From assembly GCA_018901375.1 (NCBI GenBank), contig JAHIEP010000038.1:1-5038 (forward strand): DNA of 5,038 bases, written 5' to 3'. Source of the stretch: Nanobdellota archaeon. GTDB taxonomy: Archaea; Nanobdellota; Nanobdellia; Pacearchaeales; GW2011-AR1. The notes below the pieces were generated by a model that was not told the origin of the DNA, ran no database searches, and saw only the letters and a list, made by a program, of their open reading frames with translations. The position numbers were made by a program, and so were the translations under genes. Below, piece after piece: positions 1 to 3,803 of the stretch (position 1 is the first letter of the stretch; the number at the start of each line of letters is the position of its first letter).

Positions 1-175
1 TCGTTGTCAGCCTTAAATCATGATAAGTACGAAAATCCCCCAACTCCCTAGCACGAACAGATGCAATCCTCCCAGCACGAATCGCCGCCTTAACATCTTT
101 CGAACGAAGAGCTCTCTCAATTCCAGTATAACCCCCAACTAGCTCATCAGCATCAGCCCCTTTAGCTTTTCCCAT
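1..175 (-). CDS. Unrecognised protein, N-terminal 58 residues (partial, runs off left edge)
   Basis: An open frame runs leftward from an ATG at 175 to the window edge without a stop. It begins MGKAKGADADELVGGYTGIE and continues with a basic, Arg/Ala-rich stretch (RALRSKDVKAAIRAGRIASV) that looks helical. There is no signal peptide or membrane segment in the visible part, and I do not recognise the family. The start is supported by a TATA-like hexamer at 198-203, centred 25.5 bases upstream of the ATG, the same spacing as the other leaderless genes here. Codons end mostly in T or G, as in the other minus-strand genes. The C-terminal part lies outside the window, so length and function cannot be judged. 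Confidence 0.65.
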   Translation of the reverse strand, partial: MGKAKGADADELVGGYTGIERALRSKDVKAAIRAGRIASVRARELGDFRTYHDLRLTT

Positions 176-195
176 CAAAACAACAATACTTCCCC

Positions 196-206
196 ATATT
201 TAAAAA
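196..206 (-). promoter_or_regulatory. TATA box for the left-edge gene
   Basis: On the minus strand this reads TTTTTAAATAT. The core TTAAAT (198-203) is centred at 200.5, which is 25.5 bases before the ATG at 175, so the transcript probably starts at or next to the start codon (leaderless). Confidence 0.65.
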
Positions 207-230
207 TATCCCCAATCGTGCACAGCGAGC

Positions 231-294
231 CACTACCAACTACAAACTACCAACTAACACCTAATACCTATTCCCTAATCCCTATTCCCTATTT
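231..294. repeat. Degenerate CTA-rich intergenic repeat tract
   Basis: Short units such as CTACCAAC, CTAACAC, CTAATAC, CTATTCC and CTAATCC follow each other imperfectly. On the minus strand these read as AATAGGG, ATTAGGG and GTTAG-like units. No ORF of note crosses it. The 13-mer ACTAACACCTAAT at 253-265 recurs exactly at 999-1011. It lies between the divergent left-edge gene and the zinc-ribbon gene. The function is unknown; slippage-derived low-complexity DNA is the simplest reading. Confidence 0.6.
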
Positions 295-368
295 TCTAGC
301 TTCCCATAGCTCTAAATACCCTCATTTCTTCCAAAAATAAAGCATAAGACAACTTATGTCAAGTACAC

Positions 369-373
369 GGAGG
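369..373 (+). promoter_or_regulatory. Shine-Dalgarno site of the zinc-ribbon gene
   Basis: GGAGG lies eight bases before the ATG at 382 and fixes that start. It is the clearest ribosome binding site in a window where most genes appear leaderless, so this gene must have a 5' leader. A/T-rich stretches at 311-320 and 333-342 are candidate TATA elements, but neither is decisive. Confidence 0.7.
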
Positions 374-381
374 AAAAATAT

Positions 382-708
382 ATGGAAGATCGAGAAATGC
401 ACAAAGCAAAATGCTCTGACTGTGGGAACGAATGCGAAGTTCCTTTCAAGCCTACAGAAGGCAAACCAGTTAGATGCCAAGATTGCTTTAGAAAGAACAA
501 ACCCCAAAGAAGTTTTGGCGGCAGAGACGGCGGCAACAATCGAAGATTCGGTAACAGCGGCGGCGGAAACAGATTCGGCAACGACAGACCAAGAGAAATG
601 CACAAAGCAACTTGCTCTGATTGCGGAAAACAATGCGAAGTCCCATTCAAGCCTACGGGCGACAAGCCAGTAAGATGCCGAGATTGTTTTCAAGCATCTA
701 GAAACTAG
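382..708 (+). CDS. Duplicated CxxC-x17-CxxC zinc-ribbon protein
   Basis: This 108-residue protein has two nearly identical zinc ribbons. In the first, Cys11/Cys14 and Cys32/Cys35 are separated by exactly 17 residues; in the second, Cys78/Cys81 and Cys99/Cys102 have the same spacing. Both carry CEVPFKPT and KPVRC between the cysteine pairs, plus an extra Cys (18 and 85). The linker (about 39-70) is rich in Gly, Arg and Asn, in the style of RGG RNA-binding tails. The spacing matches the known CxxC-x17-CxxC domain, whose role is not established; nucleic-acid binding is inferred from the linker and zinc sites. The copies repeat in frame at an offset of 201 bases with roughly 80% DNA identity, showing internal duplication. 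The start is set by GGAGG at 369-373, and a hairpin with a T-tract follows the stop. Confidence 0.85.
   Translation: MEDREMHKAKCSDCGNECEVPFKPTEGKPVRCQDCFRKNKPQRSFGGRDGGNNRRFGNSGGGNRFGNDRPREMHKATCSDCGKQCEVPFKPTGDKPVRCRDCFQASRN
392..691 (+). repeat. In-frame internal duplication of the zinc-ribbon coding unit
   Basis: The stretch 392-490 recurs at 593-691, offset 201 bases (67 codons). By eye about 18 of 99 positions differ, many at third codon positions, so the protein copies are more alike than the DNA. This suggests duplication followed by selection for the zinc-ribbon sequence. Confidence 0.75.
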
Positions 709-740
709 ATTTACATCTAGCTAATTTTTATTTTTTTATT
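705..740 (+). terminator. Hairpin plus T-tract terminator after the zinc-ribbon gene
   Basis: CTAGAT (705-710) and ATCTAG (715-720) form a perfect 6-bp stem with a 4-base loop. The stop codon TAG sits inside the left arm. A T-rich run follows at 725-740. Archaeal termination depends mainly on the T-tract, so the stem may be incidental or may add efficiency. Confidence 0.6.
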
Positions 741-781
741 TGCCTTTTAGGGTATGCCGTAACAGCGAACTATTTAAAGCG

Positions 782-787
782 AAAAAA
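782..787 (-). terminator. T-tract after the 50-aa membrane protein gene
   Basis: Six T residues on the minus strand begin two bases after the stop codon at 790-792, as expected for an archaeal T-tract terminator. With the plus-strand terminator at 705-740 it separates two convergent genes. Confidence 0.45.
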
Positions 788-789
788 TC

Positions 790-942
790 TTACTTCAAAA
801 TCCCACCAATTCCCCAAGCCACCAACAATGCAATCACAACCCCAACAGCGACGACAATAAACATACTACTTGAACCCGAAGCCGCACCAAACCCAGCACC
901 AACACCACCAGAAACCGCAGCAACCCAAAAATTCTTTTTCAT
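790..942 (-). CDS. Small membrane protein, 50 aa
   Basis: The ORF starts MKKNFWVAAVSGGVGAGFGA, has a Gly/Ala/Ser-rich first half (about 8-26), then one strongly hydrophobic segment at about 27-48 (MFIVVAVGVVIALLVAW), and ends GGILK. It looks like a single-pass membrane protein with a positive N-terminus; the Gly-rich first half could be a second, weaker membrane helix with small-residue packing. I do not recognise a family. The start is well supported: TTATAA at 965-970 is centred 25.5 bases before the ATG, implying a leaderless mRNA. A T-tract follows the stop. Codons end in T/G like the neighbouring minus-strand genes. The Pro/Ala/Thr-rich reading of the plus strand over 740-970 is an antisense shadow. 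Confidence 0.75.
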   Translation of the reverse strand: MKKNFWVAAVSGGVGAGFGAASGSSSMFIVVAVGVVIALLVAWGIGGILK

Positions 943-963
943 AATAATTAAACAAGAATATAA

Positions 964-970
964 TTTATAA
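964..970 (-). promoter_or_regulatory. TATA box for the 50-aa membrane protein gene
   Basis: TTATAA at 965-970 (minus strand TTATAAA), centred at 967.5, is 25.5 bases upstream of the ATG at 942. Confidence 0.7.
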
Positions 971-971
971 A

Positions 972-1012
972 ACTACCTCTAACAGCTAACGCCTAAAGAC
1001 TAACACCTAATT
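972..1012. repeat. Second CTA-rich repeat tract, overlapping the 3' end of the 74-aa gene
   Basis: Units of the form CTAACAG, CTAACGC, CTAAAGA and CTAACACC occur in a row. The exact 13-mer ACTAACACCTAAT seen at 253-265 recurs at 999-1011. The right part encodes the last residues (LGVSL) of the 74-aa protein, so the tract crosses from coding into intergenic DNA. Confidence 0.5.
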
Positions 1013-1217
1013 CCCCCAGCCTCTTAATGTGCGCCTGCATAATCGCCTCAACATTTCCAACCATCTTCACCAACTCGCCCCGCTCAGCAACCAAAGTATT
1101 CAAAGCCCCTTTATGAAAACCAATCTCCTCCTCCCGACTCATGAAAACTTTGTCAGACTCACCACCACCAGAACTCTTCGCCGAATTAATCGCACTCTCC
1201 AAACTATCCGCATCCAT
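993..1217 (-). CDS. Conserved-looking small helical protein, 74 aa, function unknown
   Basis: Soluble, charged protein. The first 25 residues are Ser/Gly/Asp-rich and probably flexible (ESAINSAKSSGGGESDK). Residues about 27-72 (SREEEIGFHKGALNTLVAER, then a helix with ELVKMV, EAIMQAHIKRL) look like two amphipathic helices, possibly a coiled coil or helical hairpin. It has no Cys, signal peptide or catalytic motif. I have an impression of similar small hypothetical proteins in DPANN archaea but cannot name a family. The start at 1217 is supported by TTATAA at 1240-1245, centred 25.5 bases upstream, so the transcript is likely leaderless. Its last codons lie in a CTA-rich repeat shared with the 253-265 region, so the extreme C-terminus may vary between strains. 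Confidence 0.8.
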   Translation of the reverse strand: MDADSLESAINSAKSSGGGESDKVFMSREEEIGFHKGALNTLVAERGELVKMVGNVEAIMQAHIKRLGELGVSL

Positions 1218-1238
1218 AAAAAAATAACCGATAACCCA

Positions 1239-1247
1239 TTTATAAAA
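1239..1247 (-). promoter_or_regulatory. TATA box for the 74-aa helical protein gene
   Basis: TTATAA at 1240-1245 (minus strand TTTTATAAA) is centred at 1242.5, 25.5 bases upstream of the ATG at 1217. It sits immediately after the stop codon (1248-1250) of the upstream 56-aa gene, leaving almost no spare sequence. Confidence 0.7.
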
Positions 1248-1418
1248 TTACCTATGATAATTATACATTTGAATAATCACAGATAATATCAAAACCCCAA
1301 CTGAAATATTAATATCCATCAAATTTAAACACACACTATCAATATTCCTTAAGACAACAAAAAAAACCGCCCCTAATCCCAAGACAGGAGGAGACAACTC
1401 TAACGACTTATATTTCAT
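1248..1418 (-). CDS. Small two-helix membrane protein, 56 aa
   Basis: The frame opens at ATG 1418, which overlaps the TGA stop of the upstream 27-aa ORF as ATGA, suggesting translational coupling. The protein begins MKYKSLELSPPVLGLGAVFF, giving a first hydrophobic segment at about 10-23. Arg24, Asn25 and Asp27 follow, and a second hydrophobic segment lies at about 37-52 (NISVGVLILSVIIQMY). It ends NYHR. No family is recognised. An internal ATG at 1319 would give a 23-residue product with only the second helix; an AT-rich AATATTGATA lies about 25 bases before it, so this shorter form is a real alternative. A run of eight T on the minus strand (1359-1366) inside the longer frame could terminate transcription and would favour the shorter reading. 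Confidence 0.5.
   Translation of the reverse strand: MKYKSLELSPPVLGLGAVFFVVLRNIDSVCLNLMDINISVGVLILSVIIQMYNYHR
1359..1366 (-). terminator. Possible T8 terminator downstream of the 27-aa ORF at 1415-1498
   Basis: Eight T in a row on the minus strand lie about 50 bases past the stop of the 27-aa ORF. It would be a good archaeal T-tract terminator, but it is also inside the frame of the proposed 56-aa protein, where it encodes Phe-Phe in the first hydrophobic segment. Confidence 0.35.
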
Positions 1419-1498
1419 ATAATCCCAATAGTTCTAAATAACAAAACTAAAATCGCCAAAACCGTCAAACCCCATAAAACAATCTCGATCTTATCCAT
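1415..1498 (-). CDS. 27-aa single-helix membrane micro-protein (paralogue 1)
   Basis: This tiny ORF begins MDKIEIVLWG, continues as an almost wholly hydrophobic helix, and ends with VLLFRTIGII. It is the same length as the ORF at 1554-1637 and aligns with it without gaps at 14 of 27 positions, including KIEIV, Trp9, Arg22 and Gly25-Ile26. It is likely a single membrane-spanning helix with an acidic/charged N-terminus and an Arg near the end of the hydrophobic segment. The core TTAAAT at 1521-1526, centred 25.5 bases before the ATG, supports a leaderless start. Its TGA overlaps the ATG of the 56-aa ORF. Codons end in T/G as in larger minus-strand genes. No family is known to me; the paralogy and promoter spacing are the reasons to believe it is expressed. 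Confidence 0.65.
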   Translation of the reverse strand: MDKIEIVLWGLTVLAILVLLFRTIGII

Positions 1499-1519
1499 AC
1501 CAAACACAAATCACAAGAC

Positions 1520-1527
1520 TATTTAAC
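1520..1527 (-). promoter_or_regulatory. TATA box for micro-protein paralogue 1
   Basis: Minus strand GTTAAATA with core TTAAAT (1521-1526), centred at 1523.5, 25.5 bases upstream of the ATG at 1498. Confidence 0.6.
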
Positions 1528-1553
1528 CCTTTTCTTCCCAACCTAACGAAATC

Positions 1554-1637
1554 TCATAAAATTCCAACAACTCTTAATATCAACATCAAAATCGTAAGCA
1601 ATCCTATGACCCAAACCACAATCTCAATTTTCTCCAT
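1554..1637 (-). CDS. 27-aa single-helix membrane micro-protein (paralogue 2)
   Basis: The ORF begins MEKIEIVVWV and ends LILRVVGIL. It is the tandem partner of the 27-aa ORF at 1415-1498, 55 bases away on the same strand. The pair shares length, an acidic residue 2, the KIEIV start, Trp9, Arg22 and the Gly25-Ile26 ending; substitutions between them are mostly Ile/Leu/Val swaps, as expected of a constrained membrane helix. A TATA-like TTTAAGTA on the minus strand is centred 25.5 bases before the ATG, slightly degenerate compared with its neighbours. It is divergent from aspS, with the two promoters packed in a 75-base gap. Function is unknown. It could be a subunit-like membrane peptide, a regulator of a larger membrane complex or a toxin-like peptide; the sequence does not decide. 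Confidence 0.65.
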   Translation of the reverse strand: MEKIEIVVWVIGLLTILMLILRVVGIL

Positions 1638-1658
1638 CCCTAAACAAACCCAAACAAT

Positions 1659-1666
1659 TACTTAAA
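1659..1666 (-). promoter_or_regulatory. TATA-like element for micro-protein paralogue 2
   Basis: Minus strand TTTAAGTA, with core TTAAGT at 1660-1665 centred at 1662.5, 25.5 bases upstream of the ATG at 1637. Weaker than its neighbours because of the G. Confidence 0.5.
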
Positions 1667-1683
1667 CCTTACGCCCCACAATT

Positions 1684-1692
1684 CTTATAAAC
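1684..1692 (+). promoter_or_regulatory. TATA box of aspS
   Basis: CTTATAAAC, with TTATAA at 1685-1690 centred at 1687.5, lies 25.5 bases before the ATG at 1713. The same CTTATAAACC string occurs before the GatC-like gene at 3775-3784. Confidence 0.75.
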
Positions 1693-1712
1693 CCAAACTT
1701 ACATAAGTCAAT

Positions 1713-3095
1713 ATGGAAAGAACAATGATTAAAGACTTACCTTCAAAAGAAAATTCCCAAGTCCAAATCAAAGGCTGGGTCGACACAATTAGAGAACACG
1801 GCAAATTAATATTCCTAGAAATCCGAGACATCACCGGAACCATTCAAACAATCACGACAGCAAAAGATTATGAAAATTTCGAAAAAGCAAAATCACTTTC
1901 TAAAGAATCTTGTATAGCCATCGTCGGAAAAGTAAATCCGAGACCAGCAGGAACCGAGAACAAAGATTCGCCAGCCGGAAATGTAGAAATCAAAATATCC
2001 GAAATAGAAATCTACACAAAATGCCCACCCTTACCTTTCGACATCGACAACAAAGAACTCAACGAAGACACCAGATTAAAATACAGATACCTAGACCTCC
2101 GAAGACCCGAAATGCAAAACAACCTAATCCTAAGAAGCAAAATAATCAGAATCATCCGAGACACATTATATAAAGAAGGCTTCAATGAATTCGAAACGCC
2201 AATCCTAGCAAAATCAACCCCAGAAGGAGCACGAGATTACGTAGTCCCGTCGAGAACACAGCCAGGAAAATTCTTTGCCCTTCCACAATCTCCTCAACTT
2301 TTCAAACAACTTCTAATGGTCGCCGGCTTCGAAAAATATTTCCAAATTGCAAAATGCATGCGAGACGAAGATTTAAGATCCGACCGACAACCCGAGTTCA
2401 CACAACTCGACATTGAAATGTCTTTCATAACCCAAGACGACATTATCAATCTAACAGAAAAAATACTAAAAAAAATCTGGAAAGAAATCCTAAACGTAGA
2501 CATCAAAACACCATTCCAAAGAATCTCTTACGACGAATCAATGAAAAAATACAGAACAGACAGACCAGACTTAAGAAAAAATAAAAACGATCCAAAGGAA
2601 TATGTATTCTGCTGGGTAACAGATTTCCCTGCATTCGACAAATCCGAAGGAAAAGGAAAAATGATAGCGACACACCACCCATTCACACATCCAGAAATGA
2701 AATCATTCAACACAAATCCAGCGACGGCAAAATCAATCGCATACGACATCGTCCTCAACGGAACAGAAATCGGCGGTGGCTCAATCAGAATCCACGAAGC
2801 TGACATCCAAGAAAAAGTTTTCGAAGTCCTAGGAATCGGAAAAGAAGAACAAAGAGAGAAATTCGGCTTCTTACTTGACGCACTAAAATTCGGAGCACCA
2901 CCACACGGCGGAATCGCATGGGGACTAGACCGACTCATCCAAATCATCCTCGGTGCCGATTCAATCCGAGAAACAATCGCATTCCCAAAAAACAAAGAAG
3001 CCCGAGACCTAATGCTCGAAGCACCAAACACAATCTCAGATCAGCAACTTAAAGACATTCACATTAAAGTAGATATCCTAAAAAAGAAAAAATAA
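1713..3095 (+). CDS. aspS: Aspartyl-tRNA synthetase, bacterial-type without GAD domain, probably non-discriminating
   Basis: Class II synthetase, 460 residues, that charges tRNA(Asp) with aspartate in the cytoplasm. The N-terminal OB-fold anticodon-binding domain spans about 17-110 (GWVDTIREHGKLIFLEIRD). The class II core has motif 1 around FETPILAKSTPEGARDY, motif 2 around residues 214-231 (CMRDEDLRSDRQPEFTQLD, with Arg217 and Glu219) and motif 3 at 400-408 (GIAWGLDRL, Arg407). The wording of motif 2 is bacterial rather than archaeal. Bacterial enzymes are near 590 residues because of a GAD insertion after the DKPDLR-like motif; here DRPDLR (283-288) is followed after 12 residues by WVTDFPAFD (301 on), so that insertion is missing. 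His29 and Gly80 match the residues linked to relaxed tRNA specificity in non-discriminating bacterial AspRS. The start is supported by TTATAA 25.5 bases upstream; Met5 is an unlikely alternative. The protein ends in four lysines. Confidence 0.95.
   Translation: MERTMIKDLPSKENSQVQIKGWVDTIREHGKLIFLEIRDITGTIQTITTAKDYENFEKAKSLSKESCIAIVGKVNPRPAGTENKDSPAGNVEIKISEIEIYTKCPPLPFDIDNKELNEDTRLKYRYLDLRRPEMQNNLILRSKIIRIIRDTLYKEGFNEFETPILAKSTPEGARDYVVPSRTQPGKFFALPQSPQLFKQLLMVAGFEKYFQIAKCMRDEDLRSDRQPEFTQLDIEMSFITQDDIINLTEKILKKIWKEILNVDIKTPFQRISYDESMKKYRTDRPDLRKNKNDPKEYVFCWVTDFPAFDKSEGKGKMIATHHPFTHPEMKSFNTNPATAKSIAYDIVLNGTEIGGGSIRIHEADIQEKVFEVLGIGKEEQREKFGFLLDALKFGAPPHGGIAWGLDRLIQIILGADSIRETIAFPKNKEARDLMLEAPNTISDQQLKDIHIKVDILKKKK
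3080..3092 (-). terminator. T-tract for the convergent small gene, embedded in the 3' end of aspS
   Basis: The Lys codons ending AspRS read on the minus strand as T6-C-T6, starting six bases past the stop of the small ORF at 3098-3220. This is a plausible archaeal T-tract terminator lying inside the coding sequence of the opposite gene. Confidence 0.45.
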
Positions 3096-3097
3096 TT

Positions 3098-3220
3098 TTA
3101 CAATCTTCCTTTACCTTTCAGACTCAAAACAAAAATAAACAAAGAAACCATTAAGCCCACGACGGAAAACATCATATCAAACAAATTCAAATAATTCATA
3201 TTATAACTTCTAACAAACAT
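3098..3220 (-). CDS. Small single-pass membrane protein, 40 aa
   Basis: From ATG 3220 the protein begins MFVRSYNMNYLNLFDMMFSV, has one hydrophobic helix at about 16-34 (MMFSVVGLMVSLFIFVLSL), and ends in a basic tail KGKGRL. The positive C-terminus suggests it faces the cytoplasm. An in-frame ATG at 3199 would give 33 residues. Neither start has a clear TATA box at the usual spacing; an AT-rich TAATTAA lies about 23 bases before 3220. The gene is convergent with aspS with only two bases between stop codons. It does not share the Arg-x-[IV]-Gly-Ile ending of its small neighbours, and I recognise no family. It is the least certain of the small ORFs. Confidence 0.45.
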   Translation of the reverse strand: MFVRSYNMNYLNLFDMMFSVVGLMVSLFIFVLSLKGKGRL

Positions 3221-3276
3221 GACAACCAATATTAAAAAATTAATTACATTTCCCAGCTAACTTAAAAAATCATAAT

Positions 3277-3387
3277 CTACCATAAACCAAAAACTATTCC
3301 AACTATCCTTCCAAGCAAAACAGCAATGGTGACAACTCCAAGAACAACCGCGACCCTATTCAAAATCCTTATAGTCCTATCTTCCAT
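3277..3387 (-). CDS. 36-aa membrane micro-protein with the same C-terminal motif as the 27-aa pair
   Basis: The ORF begins MEDRTIRILNRVAVVLGVVT and continues IAVLLGRIVGI before ending VFGLW. The charged first ten residues are followed by one hydrophobic segment. The VLLGRIVGI stretch (23-31) aligns with VLLFRTIGI and MLILRVVGI of the two 27-aa ORFs, so all three share a hydrophobic run, then Arg, any residue, Val/Ile, Gly, Ile. The core TTAAAT at 3410-3415 is centred 25.5 bases before the ATG, giving strong support for a leaderless start. A CAAAA-repeat (T-rich on the coding strand) fills the space between TATA and ATG and may also end the HIT transcript. Function and topology are unknown; a distant third paralogue is the working view. 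Confidence 0.6.
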   Translation of the reverse strand: MEDRTIRILNRVAVVLGVVTIAVLLGRIVGIVFGLW

Positions 3388-3416
3388 AAAAAACAAAACA
3401 AAACAAAATATTTAAA
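3388..3416 (-). promoter_or_regulatory. Promoter of the 36-aa gene, possibly doubling as terminator of the HIT gene
   Basis: On the minus strand TTTAAATATTTT lies just after the HIT stop codon (3418-3420), with core TTAAAT at 3410-3415, 25.5 bases before the ATG at 3387. Between them is a T-rich run of three TTTTG units and T6. A T-run just after a stop codon could terminate the HIT transcript. Confidence 0.55.
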
Positions 3417-3417
3417 C

Positions 3418-3753
3418 CTATTCCAAAACCCTAAACCCATCCCCTTTAACCCTAGGCAAAATATGCAAATGAAAATGTCCAACAACCTGCCCAGCCACTT
3501 TCCCATTATTCACAACCAAATTAAAATCCTTACACCCTAACTTCAAAATTGCCTCACACACCGTCGACAACAACCCCACATAAAGCTCCGACGACAAATC
3601 CATAAACCCCCCACAATGAACTTTCGGAATAACCAAAGAATGCCCCTCAACCTTAGGCTTCGCATCCCCAATCACAATAAAATCCTCATTCTCCAAAATC
3701 TTATCAGCATCAATATCCCCCGCCACAATCTTACAAAACACACATTCATCCAT
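3418..3753 (-). CDS. HIT-family nucleotide-binding hydrolase
   Basis: The 111-residue protein is a complete histidine-triad domain. Early Cys4 and Cys7 (CVFCKIVAGD) are the usual zinc-binding or structural pair in this family; GHSLVIPKVH lies in the middle; and the catalytic triad is His93, His95, His97 in GHFHLHILPR. HIT proteins of this class hydrolyse nucleoside phosphoramidates or dinucleotides, including aminoacyl-AMP adducts that synthetases can release. The exact substrate cannot be read from sequence. I chose ATG 3753 over the upstream TTG at 3762 because TTATAA at 3776-3781 is centred 25.5 bases before 3753, the spacing seen throughout the window. It shares that box with the divergent GatC-like gene. 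Codons end in T/G. Confidence 0.92.
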   Translation of the reverse strand: MDECVFCKIVAGDIDADKILENEDFIVIGDAKPKVEGHSLVIPKVHCGGFMDLSSELYVGLLSTVCEAILKLGCKDFNLVVNNGKVAGQVVGHFHLHILPRVKGDGFRVLE

Positions 3754-3774
3754 AAAAACCAAACATAAACAAAT

Positions 3775-3784
3775 CTTATAAACC
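3775..3784. promoter_or_regulatory. Shared palindromic TATA box for the HIT gene and the GatC-like operon
   Basis: TTATAA (3776-3781) is its own reverse complement. Its centre, 3778.5, is exactly 25.5 bases from the ATG at 3804 on the plus strand and from the ATG at 3753 on the minus strand, so one element is correctly placed for leaderless transcripts both ways. The plus-strand flank CTTATAAACC is identical to that of aspS. Confidence 0.7.
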
Positions 3785-3803
3785 TAACCATCTATCTACA
3801 AAG

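Noticed and set aside
231..294. Possible CRISPR array in the repeated CTA-rich tract
   Set aside because: Units are only about 6-8 bases, imperfect and contiguous, with no regular spacers.
213..381. Possible extra gene between the left-edge gene and the zinc-ribbon gene
   Set aside because: Only very short frames (for example nine codons from an ATG at 325 on the minus strand) were found; the space is taken by repeats and leader sequence.
322..693. Minus-strand ORFs of 123 and 103 residues and an alternative plus-strand frame over the zinc-ribbon gene
   Set aside because: Shadows of the zinc-ribbon gene, which has conserved Cys spacing and a ribosome site. The internal duplication keeps several frames open at once.
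740..970. Plus-strand 76-residue ORF rich in Pro, Ala and Thr
   Set aside because: It is antisense to the 50-aa membrane protein at 790-942, which has a precisely placed TATA box and natural membrane-protein composition. The plus frame has no promoter or ribosome site, and its Pro/Thr bias follows from reading Gly/Val codons backwards.
1029..1286. Plus-strand 85-residue ORF
   Set aside because: It lies antisense to the 74-aa helical gene and part of the 56-aa gene, both of which have better support, and its His/Asn/Leu/Thr bias is typical of a shadow.
2528..3031. Minus-strand 167-residue ORF inside aspS
   Set aside because: Antisense to conserved synthetase motifs. It is rich in Ser, Phe and Pro as expected from reading aspS codons backwards; no promoter or start context.
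3754..3762. TTG at 3762 as the start of the HIT protein
   Set aside because: It would add only MVF before MDECVFC and sits about 16 bases from the TATA box, too close for an archaeal start; ATG 3753 has the standard 25.5-base spacing.
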